Shown here: piece by piece, positions 36,612-44,488 of the stretch | How the letters are laid out: every line of letters begins with the position of its first letter | Position numbering within the stretch: the stretch's first letter is position 1 | Origin: Rhodanobacteraceae bacterium | Lineage (GTDB): Bacteria; Pseudomonadota; Gammaproteobacteria; Xanthomonadales; Rhodanobacteraceae | DNA: 64,000 nucleotides | Direction of reading: 5' to 3' | Assembly: GCA_003142815.1 (NCBI GenBank) | Contig: PLNP01000015.1 | Span: 62,001 to 126,000, forward strand | Position numbers and translations under genes: made by a program | Notes under the pieces: model-generated | Databases searched by the model: none | The model's input: only the letters and a program-made list of their open reading frames with translations | What the model was told of the DNA's origin: nothing

Positions 36612-36702
36612 CCCGGTAGGAGCGGCGACAGCCGCGACGCTTTTCGCCTGCCTCGTGGTGTCGCAAAAAGGCTACTGCGGCTGTCGCCGCTCCTACAAGG
36701 CC
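36612..36702. repeat. family B inverted pair
   Basis: GTAGGAGCGGCGACAGCCGCGA (36614 on) and TGCGGCTGTCGCCGCTCCTAC (36676-36698) are near-perfect inverted copies with a 40-base loop. The right arm ends 10 bases before the FUSC start codon. Confidence 0.75.
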
Positions 36703-36707
36703 CTGCG

Positions 36708-38789
36708 ATGCTGCGCAGCCTGATCCAGATCAAGCCGCGCGACGTGCCGCTGCGCGTCGCGTTGCGCAACACCGCCGCGGTGGTGCTGCCGCTCGGCATC
36801 GGCATCGCCAGCGGCCACGTCGCGATCGGCCTCGGCGTCGCCGCCGGTGCGCTGAACACGATGTTCACCGACCAGCCGGGGCCGTACCGGCTGCGCATGC
36901 AGCGTATGTTGCTGACCGCGCTCGCCGCCGGCATCTCCGCATTCACCGGCAGCCTGCTCGGTGCGAACACGCCCTTGCTCGCCATCGCGGCGCTGCTCTG
37001 GGGCGTCGGCGGCGGCCTGCTCGTTGCGCTCGGCACGGATGCCGGTCGTGCGGGACTCACCAGCATGATCCTGCTCGTCATCATGGGCGCGCAGCCGCGC
37101 GACGCCATCGGCGCGCTCGCGGCCGCAGGGTTGATCTTCTCCGGTGGCGTGCTGCAAACCCTTTTCGCGATCGCGGCGTGGCCGCTGCAGCGCTATCGCC
37201 CTGAACGCACTGCGATCGCGGAAATCTGCCGCCAGCTTGCCACGAGCGCGCGGCGCGGCACCGCGCAGACGCAGGCACCGCCGGTCACCCAGGCGCTGCT
37301 CGATGTCGAGAGCCTGCTGCACGGCACGCATCGCGCGCGCGGCACAATCATGGAAACCTTCCGCGTGCTCGCCGAACTGGTCGAGCGCATCCGCCTCGAA
37401 CTGCTCGCGCTCGGCGACCTCGGCGCGACACTCGAAGAAGGCGAGATCAAGGCGACGCTCGGCCGTGCGCTCGAGTACGCCGCGCGCGCACTCGACGCGC
37501 TGGCCGACGCACTCGAACGCGGCACCAGTCCGCTGGCGGCCGCGGCGGCGATGGAGGGTTTCGGCGCCGCGCTCACGGCACTCGGCGGGTTGCGTGCGAG
37601 CGCCCCGGCTGAAGACGCGCAGCGCGAATTGCTGATCGGGATCGCGCGCACGCAGGGGCTCGGTGGCGAGTTGCGTGCGGCATTGCGCAACGCCGATTTC
37701 GCCGGCAGCCGCGGCGAACTGCGCGCGCAGGCCGCCGAGGCGCGCCTGCCGAGCGCGCTGCGCGGACGCAGCGCGCTCGCCACACTGCGCGCGAACCTCC
37801 GCCTGTCGTCCGTCGCGTTCCGCCATGCGCTGCGCTGCGGCGTCTGTCTCGCGCTTAGCGTCGCCGGCGCGCGCATCGCCGGCCTCGAGCATGGCTACTG
37901 GATTCCGATGACCGTCGCGATCGTGCTCAAGCCCGATTTCGCCGGCACGTTCCGCTTCGGCTTGCTACGCGTGATCGGCACCCTGCTCGGCCTCGTGCTG
38001 ACCACCGCGCTGGTACATTTCGCGTTCGGCGGCGACTGGGAACGCCTCGCCCTGCTCGCCCTGCTCAGCATCGGCTTCCGCATGCTGGTCACCGTGCATT
38101 ACGGCCTCGGCGTCATGATGCTGACCGGACTCGTCGTCATCCTGCTCGCGTTCGACGGCATCGCGCCCGGCGACACGATGCTCGCGCGCGGCATCGCCAC
38201 CGTGCTCGGCAGCGCGTTTGCACTGACCGCGTATGCGCTGTGGCCGACCTGGGAACGCTTGCGTATTCGTCCCGCGCTGGCCGCGATGATCGAGGCGTAC
38301 CGCATCTACTTCGGCGGATTGCTGCGAAACGATCGCGCCGCGCACGCGACCGCCCGCACCGCCGCGCGCGGCGCACGCACGAACGCCCAAGCCTCGCTCG
38401 AACGCATGCGCGATGAACCGCGTCGCGACCGCCATTTGCTCGCACTGGCCGACGGCGTGTTCGCCAACGCGAACCGTTTCGTGCGCGCCTGCATGTCGCT
38501 TGAAGCCGTGCTGCAGGACGCACCGACGCTGCCCGCACGCGAACACCTGCTCGCGTTCGCCGCACATATCGACAGCAGCCTTGCCGCACTCTCGCTAAGC
38601 CTGCGCGACGGCACCACGCCGGAAATCAGCAACCTGCGCGAGGAGGAACGCGCACTCGCCGCGCAGCTCGACGCCGCCACCGGCGACGACACCCGCGGCG
38701 TCGCCGCGGCCATCATCGAAGCGCTCGATCGCATGACCGACAGCATCAACACGCTGGCGTATCTGCTGCGGCAGAGCGGCGAGGCGTGA
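36708..38789 (+). CDS. FUSC-family membrane protein (YccS/AaeB-like)
   Basis: 693 residues with two membrane blocks: residues 15-160 (five or six helices, GLGVAAGALNTMFTDQPG, ALLWGVGGGLLVALG) and about 370-500 (GYWIPMTVAIVLKPDFAGTFRFGLLRVIGTLLG), each followed by a helical cytoplasmic domain. The second block holds the FUSC motif. Relatives are linked to aromatic acid or fusaric acid efflux, which would suit export of kynurenine-pathway acids. A 97% identical inverted copy of its last 152 bases occurs at 61319-61470. Confidence 0.85.
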   Translation: MLRSLIQIKPRDVPLRVALRNTAAVVLPLGIGIASGHVAIGLGVAAGALNTMFTDQPGPYRLRMQRMLLTALAAGISAFTGSLLGANTPLLAIAALLWGVGGGLLVALGTDAGRAGLTSMILLVIMGAQPRDAIGALAAAGLIFSGGVLQTLFAIAAWPLQRYRPERTAIAEICRQLATSARRGTAQTQAPPVTQALLDVESLLHGTHRARGTIMETFRVLAELVERIRLELLALGDLGATLEEGEIKATLGRALEYAARALDALADALERGTSPLAAAAAMEGFGAALTALGGLRASAPAEDAQRELLIGIARTQGLGGELRAALRNADFAGSRGELRAQAAEARLPSALRGRSALATLRANLRLSSVAFRHALRCGVCLALSVAGARIAGLEHGYWIPMTVAIVLKPDFAGTFRFGLLRVIGTLLGLVLTTALVHFAFGGDWERLALLALLSIGFRMLVTVHYGLGVMMLTGLVVILLAFDGIAPGDTMLARGIATVLGSAFALTAYALWPTWERLRIRPALAAMIEAYRIYFGGLLRNDRAAHATARTAARGARTNAQASLERMRDEPRRDRHLLALADGVFANANRFVRACMSLEAVLQDAPTLPAREHLLAFAAHIDSSLAALSLSLRDGTTPEISNLREEERALAAQLDAATGDDTRGVAAAIIEALDRMTDSINTLAYLLRQSGEA

Positions 38790-39043
38790 GCGAGCGTCCA
38801 AGAAGCCACATTGTGGTGCACTGGACAGCGTCGAACCGCTCTTCCATTACGCCCGTTACACCCGCGCTTCCGAGGCATAATCGGTTACGCCCACGTATCC
38901 GGGATGTTGCGCGCCAGCCTGCTCGCGCACATACGAGTGGCGCTCATTCAACATATTGACCGCGCGATGGAAACAGCGTTGACGACCTACCTGGTTCCGC
39001 CGACGATGCCGTGCAACGCCTCGGATCCGGGGTCTATTTGTAG
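38790..39043. other. spacer before the cassette array, possible attI-side region
   Basis: No gene, integrase or further attC site is seen in these 254 bases. They end in G at 39043, the first base of the core site GTTAGAC (39043-39049). If a recombination platform existed it should lie here, but I cannot recognise attI direct repeats. Confidence 0.4.
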
Positions 39044-39901
39044 TTAGACCTCATGGCAAATCCCTATCTGTCGCAGTTTCAACTCAATTGCATTGAGCTC
39101 TTGGCTGCCACACCAAAGAAGCAGTCGCGGCACTGCTTTCGGTCGGCGCTTCGACACCTCGAACTTGCAGAGTCAATTCGCACGACTGATCCTGCGATGG
39201 CCATCTTTCGCGGCATAACAGCCGAAGAAGAAGCTGCGTCCGGGCTCATGTGGTGTCTGCGCGAGCTTGAATATGTAGGCGCAAGTTACCTCATGCCGCG
39301 CAACCACGTGCATAAACACGCAGCCATCCCGTTCCTACGCATCATCGGCCTGTTCTTTGGCCAAACCTTCGATAAAACTCTGAAGGAATATGGGCTTCAC
39401 ATCAAGGATGAAGATGGCCAGCGACGCCTCATGCTCGCATTCCCAATCAAAGTTGCAGGGGAAGACACGTGGGCGTATCCAATACCTCCATTGAACTTCG
39501 GGGTCAGCGTTGCGGGCACAGGGCTCCCGCCATCGTATGCAACGCAGATATCGGCATACGTTACCGCCAAGGGGGCAAACAGCATCAAGTCCTACCTCAA
39601 GAAAGAAGCTAACCTCCGAAACGAAATCCTCTATGCCGGGCCCGATGGGTATCCTCAAGTCCCAGAGCTAAAGGCTGAGTTCATTCAAGAGAAGACATCG
39701 CATGTCCTCACGCTTCTACAGACTTATCTACTCATTCAACCCTACCCCGAGAGGCAACCTTACGTTCAAGATGCTCTCACTGCGTTCCTGTCTGTGGTTG
39801 GCGCAATTGGAAGTCAAGGCGGCGCATCGAATGAGGTCTAACCCTTCCATCGAGGGGATGCCCAAAAGGCTGCGCCTTTTGTGCACCCCTCATGTCAAAC
39901 G
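39044..39901 (+). mobile_element. integron gene cassette 1 (858 bp)
   Basis: Starts with TTAGAC after the core G at 39043 and ends with the G of the next core site GTTAGGT. Its own attC begins with R'' GTCTAAC, the exact complement of its first bases GTTAGAC, as expected for a cassette that once closed into a circle. It holds one ORF filling 92% of the unit, starting 4 bases after the core site. G+C (low 50s by eye) is far below the flanks. Confidence 0.9.
39053..39841 (+). CDS. cassette-borne protein 1, unknown function
   Basis: 262 residues; the stop TAA lies inside the R'' box of attC. The first 60 residues are helical: ALRHLELAESIRTTDPAMAIFRGITAEEEAASGLMWCLRELEY recalls HEPN/AbiV-like bundles (HLxxA...EE...), but the similarity is weak. 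The middle (IPPLNFGVSVAGTGLPPSYATQI) is beta-rich. No signal peptide or membrane helix. I recognise no family. ATG 39053 follows the recombination site so closely that a ribosome site must come from the neighbouring sequence. Confidence 0.75.
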   Translation: MANPYLSQFQLNCIELLAATPKKQSRHCFRSALRHLELAESIRTTDPAMAIFRGITAEEEAASGLMWCLRELEYVGASYLMPRNHVHKHAAIPFLRIIGLFFGQTFDKTLKEYGLHIKDEDGQRRLMLAFPIKVAGEDTWAYPIPPLNFGVSVAGTGLPPSYATQISAYVTAKGANSIKSYLKKEANLRNEILYAGPDGYPQVPELKAEFIQEKTSHVLTLLQTYLLIQPYPERQPYVQDALTAFLSVVGAIGSQGGASNEV

Positions 39902-39907
39902 TTAGGT
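39836..39907 (+). other. attC recombination site 1
   Basis: 72 bp. R'' GTCTAAC (39836), L'' CCATCGAGGGG, central arms GCCCAAAAGGC / GCCTTTTGTGC, L' CCCCTCATG, R' GTTAGGT (39901). CATCGAGGGG against CATGAGGGG leaves one unpaired C, the extrahelical base that sets strand choice by integron integrases. The ATG of a longer frame for cassette 2 lies in this site but is not the likely start. Confidence 0.92.
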
Positions 39908-40750
39908 TTCATCACATGCCATCCGAGACCCTCTACCGCGCAGCCCTTCAGAACATGGCGCGCACACTCGACCTGCTGTCGGGCCGCGTCCCCGCCCCGC
40001 AGAAAGTTCAATACAAAGACTCGTTCGTCTTTCGCCACGTTGAACGCTCGATCCATCAAGCCATTGTTCAAAAGCTGGCGAGGATTATCTCTACTCTAGC
40101 CGCGGCGCAGCTTTTAATGACACACGGCTTCGTTCAAGAACAGGCTGCCTTACAGAGAATCCTAGGCGAGTTGCACGAGGACGTAACGTTCCTGGCGCTG
40201 GGCGATATCAAAGGCGACGTCACACAACTGCACGAGGAGTTTCTGGATGCCTTCTTTGAAGAGGAATTCGACGCTGACACCGCGCTCGCGTCTACGCAAA
40301 AGCGCCCGATGTCGCCCCGCAAGAAGATCCAGGCGTACATCGCTCGCAACGAAGGAGCCAGTCTGGACCCAAGTACGGGAGTCGAGTTGTCGCGAACCAT
40401 CACCAAGGCATATTCGGGCTTTGTACACGCCGCCTCACCGCAAATTATGGACATGTACGGCGGCAACCCGCCGCGGTTCCATGTAGACGGTCTGCTTGGC
40501 ACAGAACGACATCGCGAACACAGAGAGGATCTGTGGAACTACTTCTACCGCAGCATTCTCGCTTTCGGCTTCGCGGCAAAGGCCTTTGGCGATCAGCCGC
40601 TTTTCGATCAGATTTCGGAATTCTTGGTGGAATTCGAGCGCTCGAACAACAAGACCTACACGCCTTCTCGAACGTGAAACCTAACCCTTCCATCGAGAGG
40701 ACGGCTTCCGGCAGGCTTCGCCTGCCTACAGCCGCCTCTCATGTCAAACG
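39902..40750 (+). mobile_element. integron gene cassette 2 (849 bp)
   Basis: Runs from TTAGGT (39902) to the G of GTTGAGG (40750). Its attC opens with ACCTAAC, the exact complement of GTTAGGT at its own beginning. One ORF occupies 90% of it. Same orientation as cassette 1. Confidence 0.9.
39916..40677 (+). CDS. cassette-borne protein 2, unknown function
   Basis: 253 residues, almost wholly helical. VERSIHQAIVQKLARIISTLAAAQLLMTHGFVQEQAALQRILGELHEDVTFLALGD has the pattern (repeated small-side-chain helices, LLxxGxxxEQAALxRxLxE) of DUF5677/HEPN-like helical proteins; this is weak. Then a basic linker (TQKRPMSPRKKIQAYI), a His/Tyr-containing core (YSGFVHAASPQIMDMYGG) and a final helix. No membrane segment. 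ATG 39916 lies inside the cassette; ATG 39892 lies in the preceding attC and is less likely. Confidence 0.75.
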   Translation: MPSETLYRAALQNMARTLDLLSGRVPAPQKVQYKDSFVFRHVERSIHQAIVQKLARIISTLAAAQLLMTHGFVQEQAALQRILGELHEDVTFLALGDIKGDVTQLHEEFLDAFFEEEFDADTALASTQKRPMSPRKKIQAYIARNEGASLDPSTGVELSRTITKAYSGFVHAASPQIMDMYGGNPPRFHVDGLLGTERHREHREDLWNYFYRSILAFGFAAKAFGDQPLFDQISEFLVEFERSNNKTYTPSRT

Positions 40751-40756
40751 TTGAGG
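40679..40756 (+). other. attC recombination site 2
   Basis: 78 bp. R'' ACCTAAC, L'' CCATCGAGAGG, inner arms GGCAGGC / GCCTGCC, L' CCTCTCATG, R' GTTGAGG. The same extra C as in site 1. The outer 16 bases and TCATGTCAAACGTT match attC 1, so the two sites belong to one family. The last base of R' departs from the GTTRRRY pattern, which is allowed because it comes from the sequence that follows. Confidence 0.9.
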
Positions 40757-40800
40757 CCCGGCAGCACGCAACCCGCCACGACGGGCCCACAGCCGGCGTC

Positions 40801-41382
40801 CTACTGCAGCAGCACGTAGCCAAACATAACCCCACCCGCAACCCCAAGCAGCACCGATCCGATCCAGACCACGCGTTTGTGCGTCAACGCGGCGACCGCG
40901 CCGAGCGCGATCGCGACCTGCAGCAGCGCGACCGCTTGCGCGAAGAAGTGATGCTGATGCATCAGGTGATCGGCTTCGGACGATTTCTCGTCGCGCTGCT
41001 TCTCCAGCGCCTCGGCGCGCGCCTTGCTCTTGTTCTGGTCGGCGGCGAAGCGCTGCTGGTTTGCGGCTAACTCTGCGGGTGGTTCCTTGCCAGCGGCGAG
41101 CCATGCGGTCTTGCTCGCTTCGCTGATCGCAGACTTGAGGCCCTTGGCCTGGTAGTACGCCCATTGGTCCGACGCCTCGGCCTGCAGGCGCGTGGCCTCG
41201 GTCTTCAACGCGAGCGCTTCGTTCACCGTGCTGCCCGCTTCCAGCGAAGCGATCGCGGCGGCGGCGGCGAAAATAGCGGTGGTCAGCGCGACCGTGCGCA
41301 GCAGTGTGTTGGACGCGTGCTCCAACTCGGCGTCGATGGTCTCGCGCAGCTTGTCGGTATCGATCTCGATTTCTTCGGGCAT
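40801..41382 (-). CDS. DUF4337 family membrane protein
   Basis: 193 residues. Acidic start MPEEIEIDTDKLRETIDAELEHASNTLLRTVALTTAIFAAAAAIASLEAGS leads into helix 1. A long charged helix (ASDQWAYYQAKGLKSAISEASK, then RAEALEKQRDEKSSEADHL) predicts a periplasmic coiled coil, and two helices close the protein. This is the DUF4337 layout; function unknown. The array of cassettes ends 45 bases from its stop codon, on the other strand. Confidence 0.85.
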   Translation of the reverse strand: MPEEIEIDTDKLRETIDAELEHASNTLLRTVALTTAIFAAAAAIASLEAGSTVNEALALKTEATRLQAEASDQWAYYQAKGLKSAISEASKTAWLAAGKEPPAELAANQQRFAADQNKSKARAEALEKQRDEKSSEADHLMHQHHFFAQAVALLQVAIALGAVAALTHKRVVWIGSVLLGVAGGVMFGYVLLQ

Positions 41383-41462
41383 GACCTTCTCGGCGAAACC
41401 GTGGACGCCGTCATTGTATGCGCTGGACCATCGCGATCGGCATGCGGTTAAACTCCACCGTC

Positions 41463-42482
41463 ATGCTGAAAATCGACACTCACGCCCACATCCTGCCGCC
41501 GACCTGGCCGAATTTCGCCGAGAAATACGGCGACGACCGCTTTCCGGTCATGGTGCAGACCGAGGGCCGCCATCGCCTCTACAAGGATGGCAAGTTCTTC
41601 CGCGAGGTCTGGGCCAACGCGTTCGACCCCGAGGTGCGCATTGCCGACTATGCGAAGTTCGGCGTCGATGTGCAGGTCGTGTCGACCGTGCCGGTGCTGT
41701 TCTCGTACTGGGCCAAGCCGAGCCAGGCGCTGGAGTTGCATCGGCATCTCAACGACCACACGGCCGAGATCTGCCGCAAGTATCCGCGTCATTACGCCGG
41801 CGTCGGCACGGTGCCCATGCAGGCGCCGACCCTTGCAATCCAGGAGATGGAGCGCTGTATCGACCAGCTCGGGTTGTCCGGCATCCAGATCGGTTCGCAT
41901 TGCGAGAACTGGAATCTCGACGCGCCGGAACTGTTCCCGTTCTTCGCGGCCGCGGCCGAACTCGGCGCGGCGATCCTCGTGCATCCGTGGGACATGATGG
42001 GCGCTGCGTCGATGCCGAAGTACTGGCTGCCGTGGCTGGTCAGCATGCCGGCCGAGCAGTCGCGCGCGGCGTGCTGCCTGATCTTCGGCGGCGTGCTGGA
42101 GCGCCTGCCCAACCTCAAGGTCTGCTTCACGCACGGCGGCGGCTCGTTTCCGTACACGATCGGCCGCATCGAACACGGTTTCCGCATGCGCCCCGATCTC
42201 GTCGCAACCGACAATGCGCGCGGCCCGCGCGAGTACCTCGGCCGGATCTATTTCGACTCGTGCGTGCACGACGACGCGGCGCTGCGCTATCTGCTCGATG
42301 TCGCCGGCGTCGACACGGTCATGCTCGGCACCGACTACCCTTTTCCGCTCGGCGAACAGGAGCCCGGCAGCGGCATCGCCGCGCTCAACCTGCCACCTGC
42401 CCAACAGGCCCGACTGTTCCACGGCACCGCGCTGGAATGGCTGGGTCTGCCCTACGCGCGTTTTGCCGACGATACGGAGTGA
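41463..42482 (+). CDS. nbaD: 2-amino-3-carboxymuconate-6-semialdehyde decarboxylase (ACMSD)
   Basis: 339-residue amidohydrolase-fold decarboxylase. Metal ligands H7 and H9 (IDTHAHILPP), H174 (ILVHPWDMMG) and D291 (LGTDYPFPLGE) match ACMSD with a small shift; YGDDRFPVMV and QIGSHCENWNLD are typical. It turns ACMS into 2-aminomuconate semialdehyde, steering the path to catabolism instead of quinolinate and NAD. MLKIDTHAH at 41463 is the family start. Confidence 0.95.
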   Translation: MLKIDTHAHILPPTWPNFAEKYGDDRFPVMVQTEGRHRLYKDGKFFREVWANAFDPEVRIADYAKFGVDVQVVSTVPVLFSYWAKPSQALELHRHLNDHTAEICRKYPRHYAGVGTVPMQAPTLAIQEMERCIDQLGLSGIQIGSHCENWNLDAPELFPFFAAAAELGAAILVHPWDMMGAASMPKYWLPWLVSMPAEQSRAACCLIFGGVLERLPNLKVCFTHGGGSFPYTIGRIEHGFRMRPDLVATDNARGPREYLGRIYFDSCVHDDAALRYLLDVAGVDTVMLGTDYPFPLGEQEPGSGIAALNLPPAQQARLFHGTALEWLGLPYARFADDTE

Positions 42483-42485
42483 ATC

Positions 42486-43025
42486 GTGAAGCTATTTCCC
42501 TGTCTGCTGGTCCTGTCCGCCGCCGTGTTCGCATCGGGTGCATTTCCGACAGCCGCACATGCGCAAGGCAAGACCGATTACACGCTCAACGAAGGGCAAG
42601 TGCATTTCCGCGTGCCGCCGACATGGTCTGCGATCATGGAAAAGTCCGACGGCAATCCGCAGGCGATCGCGTTCCAGGTGCCCGATGCCGCCGCGCAAGG
42701 CAGCGAAGACACCGCGAGCGTGACCGTGAAGACGCGCCAGCTGACGTCCGCGGCCGAATTCGCCAGCACGGTCGTCAATGAGTTCGAGCGCGCGAAGACC
42801 CAGGGCGGCTACGAGAACGACGCTTCGAACCAGGACAAAGCCGTCCATCAATATTTCGTCGTGCGCGGCAAGACCCGCTATCTCGTGCGCGACAGTTTCT
42901 TCCAGAGCGGGATGGTTTCGGTCGAGGTGCACTGTCTGCGCCCCCTGCTCACAGCGACAGCGCCGACGTGGAACACGGAATTCGACAGTGCGTGCGATGG
43001 CGTCGTCGCTTCGCTGAAGCACTAA
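42486..43025 (+). CDS. exported protein of unknown function
   Basis: 179 residues from GTG 42486, three bases after the ACMSD stop. Signal peptide MKLFPCLLVLSAAVFASGAFPTAAHA-QG. The mature part (VHFRVPPTWSAIMEKSDGNPQAIAFQVPD ... LVRDSFFQSGMVSVEVHC) resembles small PsbP/DUF1795-like beta-alpha-beta domains that open with a 'FxxPxxW' strand, weakly. Two cysteines near the end may form a disulfide. Position suggests co-transcription with ACMSD. Confidence 0.68.
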   Translation: MKLFPCLLVLSAAVFASGAFPTAAHAQGKTDYTLNEGQVHFRVPPTWSAIMEKSDGNPQAIAFQVPDAAAQGSEDTASVTVKTRQLTSAAEFASTVVNEFERAKTQGGYENDASNQDKAVHQYFVVRGKTRYLVRDSFFQSGMVSVEVHCLRPLLTATAPTWNTEFDSACDGVVASLKH

Positions 43026-43035
43026 AGAAACATCA

Positions 43036-43156
43036 CCGGTTCGTCATCCCGGCGAAAGCCGGGACCCAGCGTCTTTGCTCTGTCGCGCAAGAGGAGCTGG
43101 ATTATTCGCCGCATCCTGCGGCTCAGCCTTCGGCCCGGCTTTCGCCGGAATGACGA
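43036..43156. repeat. family D element with terminal inverted repeats
   Basis: CGTCATCCCGGCGAAAGCCGGG at the left and CCCGGCTTTCGCCGGAATGACG at the right are near-perfect inverted copies bounding an insert with GGAGCTGGATTATTCGCCGC. It lies between the exported-protein gene and kynU, so it is transcribed if they share an mRNA. Confidence 0.7.
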
Positions 43157-43195
43157 CCTTGTGACGATTTTTCCCGTCCTCGTACTGGTTCCGAC

Positions 43196-44488
43196 ATGAC
43201 CCACGCAAACCTCGCGGCCGCAGAAGCTCTGGCGCTCCAACTGGACACGAATGACCCGCTCGCATCGTTCCGCGACGAGTTCCTGATTCCGCGCCACGCC
43301 GACGGATCGGAACAGATCTATTTCTGCGGCAATTCGCTGGGTCTGCAACCCCGCGCGACGCGTGCCGCCCTGATCGACGAACTCGACGACTGGCGAAACC
43401 TCGCGGTCGAAGCGCATTTTCGCGGCAAGCATCCATGGATGCCGTATCACGAGCTGGTTCGCGAGGATCTCGCCGCCGTCGTCGGCGCGCTACCCGGCGA
43501 AGTCGTCGCGATGAATTCGCTGACCGTGAATCTGCACTTGATGATGGTCAGTTTCTACCGGCCGACTGCCGAACGCAGCGCGATCCTGATCGAGAAGAAC
43601 GCGTTTCCGTCCGACCACCATGCGGTCGAATCGCAGATCCGTTTCCATGGCTACGACCCCGCGCGCGCGTTGATCGAACTCGAAGGCGACGAAGCGAACG
43701 GAACGATCTCGCAAGACGCGATCCTGCGTGCGATCGACGAACACGGCTCGCGCATCGCGCTGGTGCTACTGCCCGGCGTGCAATACCTGACCGGCCAGGC
43801 GTTCGATCTCGCTCCGATCACGAACGCCGCGCACCGCAAGGGTTGCAGGGTCGGCTTCGATCTCGCCCATGCCGCCGGCAACCTGCATCTGCAATTGCAC
43901 GATGCCGGCTGCGATTTCGCAGTCTGGTGCAGCTACAAATACTTGAACTCCGGCCCCGGCGCGGTCGCCGGCTGTTTCGTGCACGAACGCCACGCGCGCG
44001 CGGACCTGCCGCGCTTCGCCGGCTGGTGGGGCCACGATCAGGCTTCGCGATTCCAGATGCGGCCCGAGTTCATTCCGGCAGCGGGCGCGGATGGCTGGCA
44101 GCTCAGCAACCCACCGATCCTCGCCCTCGCGCCGGTACGCGTTGCGCTGGCGATGTTCCGCCACGCCGGCATGGCGGCACTGCGCGCGAAGTCCGAAACG
44201 CTGACCGCCTATTTCGATGCGCTGATCCGTCGCGAACTCGCCGGCACGCTGGACATCATCACGCCGCAGGAAACCAACCGTCGCGGCTGCCAACTCTCAT
44301 TGCGCGTGAAAGGCCTGCGCGACGCCGGGCGCGCGTTGTTCGATCACCTGCATGCACGCGGCATTGTCGTCGACTGGCGCGAGCCGGACGTGATCCGCGC
44401 CGCACCGACTCCGCTCTACAACCGCCACCTCGACTGCCTGCGCTTTGTGCGCGCGGTGCGCGAATGGGCTGCGCATGGCAAAGCCTGA
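43196..44488 (+). CDS. kynU: kynureninase
   Basis: 430 residues, PLP fold type I. IYFCGNSLGLQPRATRAALIDELDDW at about 40 and HPWMPYHE follow the family; the cofactor lysine is in FAVWCSYKYLNSGPGAVAGCFVHERHA; the end includes GIVVDWREPDVIRAAPTPLYN. Cleaves 3-hydroxykynurenine (or kynurenine) to 3-hydroxyanthranilate and alanine. Its last 14 bases overlap kmo. Confidence 0.96.
   Translation: MTHANLAAAEALALQLDTNDPLASFRDEFLIPRHADGSEQIYFCGNSLGLQPRATRAALIDELDDWRNLAVEAHFRGKHPWMPYHELVREDLAAVVGALPGEVVAMNSLTVNLHLMMVSFYRPTAERSAILIEKNAFPSDHHAVESQIRFHGYDPARALIELEGDEANGTISQDAILRAIDEHGSRIALVLLPGVQYLTGQAFDLAPITNAAHRKGCRVGFDLAHAAGNLHLQLHDAGCDFAVWCSYKYLNSGPGAVAGCFVHERHARADLPRFAGWWGHDQASRFQMRPEFIPAAGADGWQLSNPPILALAPVRVALAMFRHAGMAALRAKSETLTAYFDALIRRELAGTLDIITPQETNRRGCQLSLRVKGLRDAGRALFDHLHARGIVVDWREPDVIRAAPTPLYNRHLDCLRFVRAVREWAAHGKA

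Noticed and set aside
38811..39047. 79-codon ORF before the cassette array as a possible attI-linked gene or integrase remnant
   Set aside because: No recombinase motifs (no RHxxY patches), no ribosome site; sequence not protein-like.
40741..41070. Plus-strand ORF starting in attC 2 as a third cassette gene
   Set aside because: It is antisense to the DUF4337 gene, and no third attC follows; G+C returns to the chromosomal level.
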